From Candidatus Parabacteroides intestinigallinarum (lineage in GTDB: Bacteria > Bacteroidota > Bacteroidia > Bacteroidales > Tannerellaceae), in NCBI GenBank assembly GCA_019114945.1, contig DXEN01000072.1, positions 1 through 64,000 on the forward strand: 64,000 nucleotides of DNA. The letters run 5' to 3'. Position numbers and translations under genes: made by a program. A model generated the notes under the pieces. It did not search any database, was not told the DNA's origin, and saw only the letters and a program-made list of their open reading frames with translations. Within the stretch, counting starts at the first letter, position 1; each line of letters opens with the position of its first letter. Below are positions 62,644 through 64,000 of this stretch, one piece after another.

Positions 62644-63452
62644 TTTGTTTCCCGAACGCGAAAATCAACTTAGGGCTGAACGTGGTAAGCAAGCGCACGG
62701 ACGGCTACCATAATATCGAGACCATCTTTTATCCGATACCGGTAAAAGACGCGCTGGAGGTCGCGCCCGCCTCCCAACCCCTCTTTACGCAAAGCGGCAT
62801 TCCCATCGACGCACCGGAGGAGAAAAACCTCGTGATACGGGCGTTGAACGCCTTGAAGGCACGCCACGCAATTCCGCCACTCGAGATACACTTGCTGAAA
62901 GCGATCCCTTTCGGGGCGGGATTGGGCGGAGGCTCGTCGGACGCGGCCTTCCTATTGAAGATGGTCAACGAGCTTTGCGGCCTCCGATTATCCTTGGACG
63001 AATTAGAGGCATTAGCGGCGACGATCGGGGCGGATTGCCCCTTCTTCGTCCGCGATACGCCCGTATTCGCCACGGGCACGGGCAACGTGTTCGAGCCCAT
63101 CGAACTATCGCTGAAAGGTTATCACTTATGCTTGGTGAAGCCGGATATAGCGGTATCCACGCCCGAGGCCTACGCGAGGGTGACACCTGCCACGCCGAAA
63201 ATCTCTCTGAAAGAAATCATCAAACGCCCGCTCGCCGAATGGCGCGACGTGATGATAAACGATTTCGAGCGGAGCGTATTCCCCTCGCGTCCGGAGATCG
63301 GGCACATCAAGGAGGCATTGTACGGGGAAGGAGCGATCTACGCCGCCATGTCCGGCTCCGGCTCGTCGGTGTTCGGATTGTTCGACGCACCCACGCGCCT
63401 CAAGGAGAAAGCCCTTTTCCCGGATTGCTTCGTGTGGGAAGGAGCATTATAA
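62640..63452 (+). CDS. ispE: 4-diphosphocytidyl-2-C-methyl-D-erythritol kinase
   Basis: This 270-aa GHMP kinase of the MEP isoprenoid pathway phosphorylates CDP-ME. It has PNAKINLGLNV at the N-terminus, the ATP-binding GAGLGGGSSDAA at residues 92-103, CPFFV with the neighbouring catalytic Asp, and the C-terminal AAMSGSGSSVFGLF. The ORF track starts at 62529 within the transporter; the ATG at 62640, overlapping its stop, gives the family length. Isoprenoids from this pathway would also supply the menaquinone side chain. Confidence 0.96.
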   Translation: MICFPNAKINLGLNVVSKRTDGYHNIETIFYPIPVKDALEVAPASQPLFTQSGIPIDAPEEKNLVIRALNALKARHAIPPLEIHLLKAIPFGAGLGGGSSDAAFLLKMVNELCGLRLSLDELEALAATIGADCPFFVRDTPVFATGTGNVFEPIELSLKGYHLCLVKPDIAVSTPEAYARVTPATPKISLKEIIKRPLAEWRDVMINDFERSVFPSRPEIGHIKEALYGEGAIYAAMSGSGSSVFGLFDAPTRLKEKALFPDCFVWEGAL

Positions 63453-63460
63453 CAACGTGA

Positions 63461-63509
63461 CTCCCACCGCCTGGGAGCAAGACTACCAAAGCTTGGGATT
63501 TATTTGGTA
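63461..63509 (+). terminator. two small hairpins after ispE
   Basis: CTCCCA (63461-63466) pairs with TGGGAG (63472-63477), and TACCAAA (63484-63490) pairs with TTTGGTA (63503-63509), followed by AAAA. They lie within 60 bp of the ispE stop and may end or stabilise the transcript. There is no T-tract. Confidence 0.4.
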
Positions 63510-63604
63510 AAACGGGAGCATTAATGATAAGCGGAAATATCCAGATGTTGCGGGCACTTCGGCAGACATTCGCCGCAGGCGAACGCTTTTCATAATGTTT
63601 CCCG

Positions 63605-63665
63605 ATACATTCGGAAAAGATTTCCATTTCTTTCGAAAGAAAGTCAAGTTTCCTCCGAAAGAAAA
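63605..63665. repeat. short palindromic array upstream of the YgiQ gene
   Basis: Dyad cores start at 63605 (degenerate), 63627 (TTTCTTTCGAAAGAAA, perfect 16-bp palindrome) and 63650 (TTTCCTCCGAAAGAAA), 22 and 23 bp apart. The last resembles the units inside menF. It directly abuts the promoter element of the next gene. Confidence 0.65.
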
Positions 63666-63670
63666 AATAG

Positions 63671-63678
63671 TATCTTCG
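63671..63678 (+). promoter_or_regulatory. minus-7 promoter element very close to the YgiQ start
   Basis: TATCTTCG matches TAnnTTTG at seven of eight positions and ends only 4 bp before the ATG at 63683. Transcription would then start at or just inside the start codon, suggesting a leaderless mRNA. Confidence 0.5.
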
Positions 63679-63682
63679 CGCT

Positions 63683-64000
63683 ATGAGAACTTACAAATTA
63701 AACGATTGGTTGCCTACGACCAAGAAAGAGGTCGAGGCGCGTGGGTGGGATTATCTGGACGTCATCCTTTTCTCGGGCGACGCTTACGTGGATCACCCCT
63801 CGTTCGGGGCGGCCGTGGTCGGACGAGTATTAGAAGCGGAAGGCTTGCGGGTCGCCATCGTCCCCCAGCCGGATTGGCGGGGCGATTACCGCGATTTCAA
63901 GAAACTGGGTACGCCCAGGCTCTTCTTCGGGGTCACGGCGGGCGCGATGGATTCGATGGTCAACCATTATACGGCCAACAAACGCTTGCGTAGCGACGAC
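63683..64000 (+). CDS. YgiQ-family radical SAM protein, N-terminal part
   Basis: The gene runs off the window; 106 codons are visible. The product begins [20 protein letters not shown] and includes [39 protein letters not shown] and RLRSDD, which match the conserved N-terminal UPF0313/YgiQ domain. The radical SAM cysteines lie beyond the window. The start is fixed by the conserved N-terminus although it is only 4 bp after a promoter-like element. The biochemical function of YgiQ is unknown. Confidence 0.92.
   Translation, partial: MRTYKLNDWLPTTKKEVEARGWDYLDVILFSGDAYVDHPSFGAAVVGRVLEAEGLRVAIVPQPDWRGDYRDFKKLGTPRLFFGVTAGAMDSMVNHYTANKRLRSDD

Overview
The window looks like a piece of chromosome from a gut Bacteroidales bacterium, most likely a Parabacteroides close to P. 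distasonis. This is inferred from TAnnTTTG-type promoters, Mfa/FimA lipoprotein fimbriae with DUF3575 and DUF3868 partners, DUF4301, DUF6913 and PCMD proteins, and the general protein style. I see no rRNA, tRNA, CRISPR array, integrase, transposase or phage gene.

Layout. 1-2.9 kb: two unassigned envelope genes. 2.97-6.84 kb: a small fructan locus (GH32, MFS sugar importer, fructokinase) without SusC/SusD. 6.96-7.49 kb: a nitroreductase. 7.6-14.6 kb: a tightly packed menaquinone operon (HAD-MenI fusion, menF, menD, menB, menC, menE), followed by two secreted DUF3857/transglutaminase-like genes. 18.3-31.3 kb: housekeeping genes (DUF4301, RelA-type ppGpp synthetase, CCA-adding enzyme, RhlE-type helicase, TPR protein, MtaB, LpxL-like acyltransferase, glycosyltransferase, FolB, bactofilin). 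31.3-48.8 kb, all minus strand: a fimbrial/adhesin locus (DUF3575, DUF3868-OmpA-like, Mfa1-like major subunit, Mfa2-like anchor, two more Mfa-like lipoproteins and a 2023-aa secreted adhesin). It is interrupted by two tandem RelE/ParE toxin-antitoxin cassettes and by a broken two-gene module. 48.8-53.3 kb: dapA, a DUF6913 gene, ligA and a PCMD protein. 53.5-59.6 kb: a sulfate-activation/sulfotransferase operon (SLC13 permease, cysC, cysD, cysN, sulfotransferase) resembling the steroid/cholesterol sulfonation cluster of gut Bacteroides, with a four-helix-bundle gene inserted between cysD and cysN. 59.9-64 kb: folC, an MFS transporter, ispE and the start of a YgiQ-type radical SAM gene.

Three things stand out. 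(1) Short tandem arrays with an exact 22- or 23-bp period but unrelated unit sequences occur at seven places: six intergenic, one inside menF. Two distant arrays share a perfect 35-bp stretch. (2) The two toxin-antitoxin cassettes have near-identical outer ends (190 bp with 5 substitutions; 40 bp identical) around divergent cores, and are separated by TTGACAATT-type repeats, as if the cores can be exchanged. (3) The same repeat family flanks the four-helix-bundle gene in the cys operon, and cysN now appears to be translated from a start codon inside that insert, reading through the terminal repeat.

The functional assignments are recognised from motifs and family knowledge; no database search was run.
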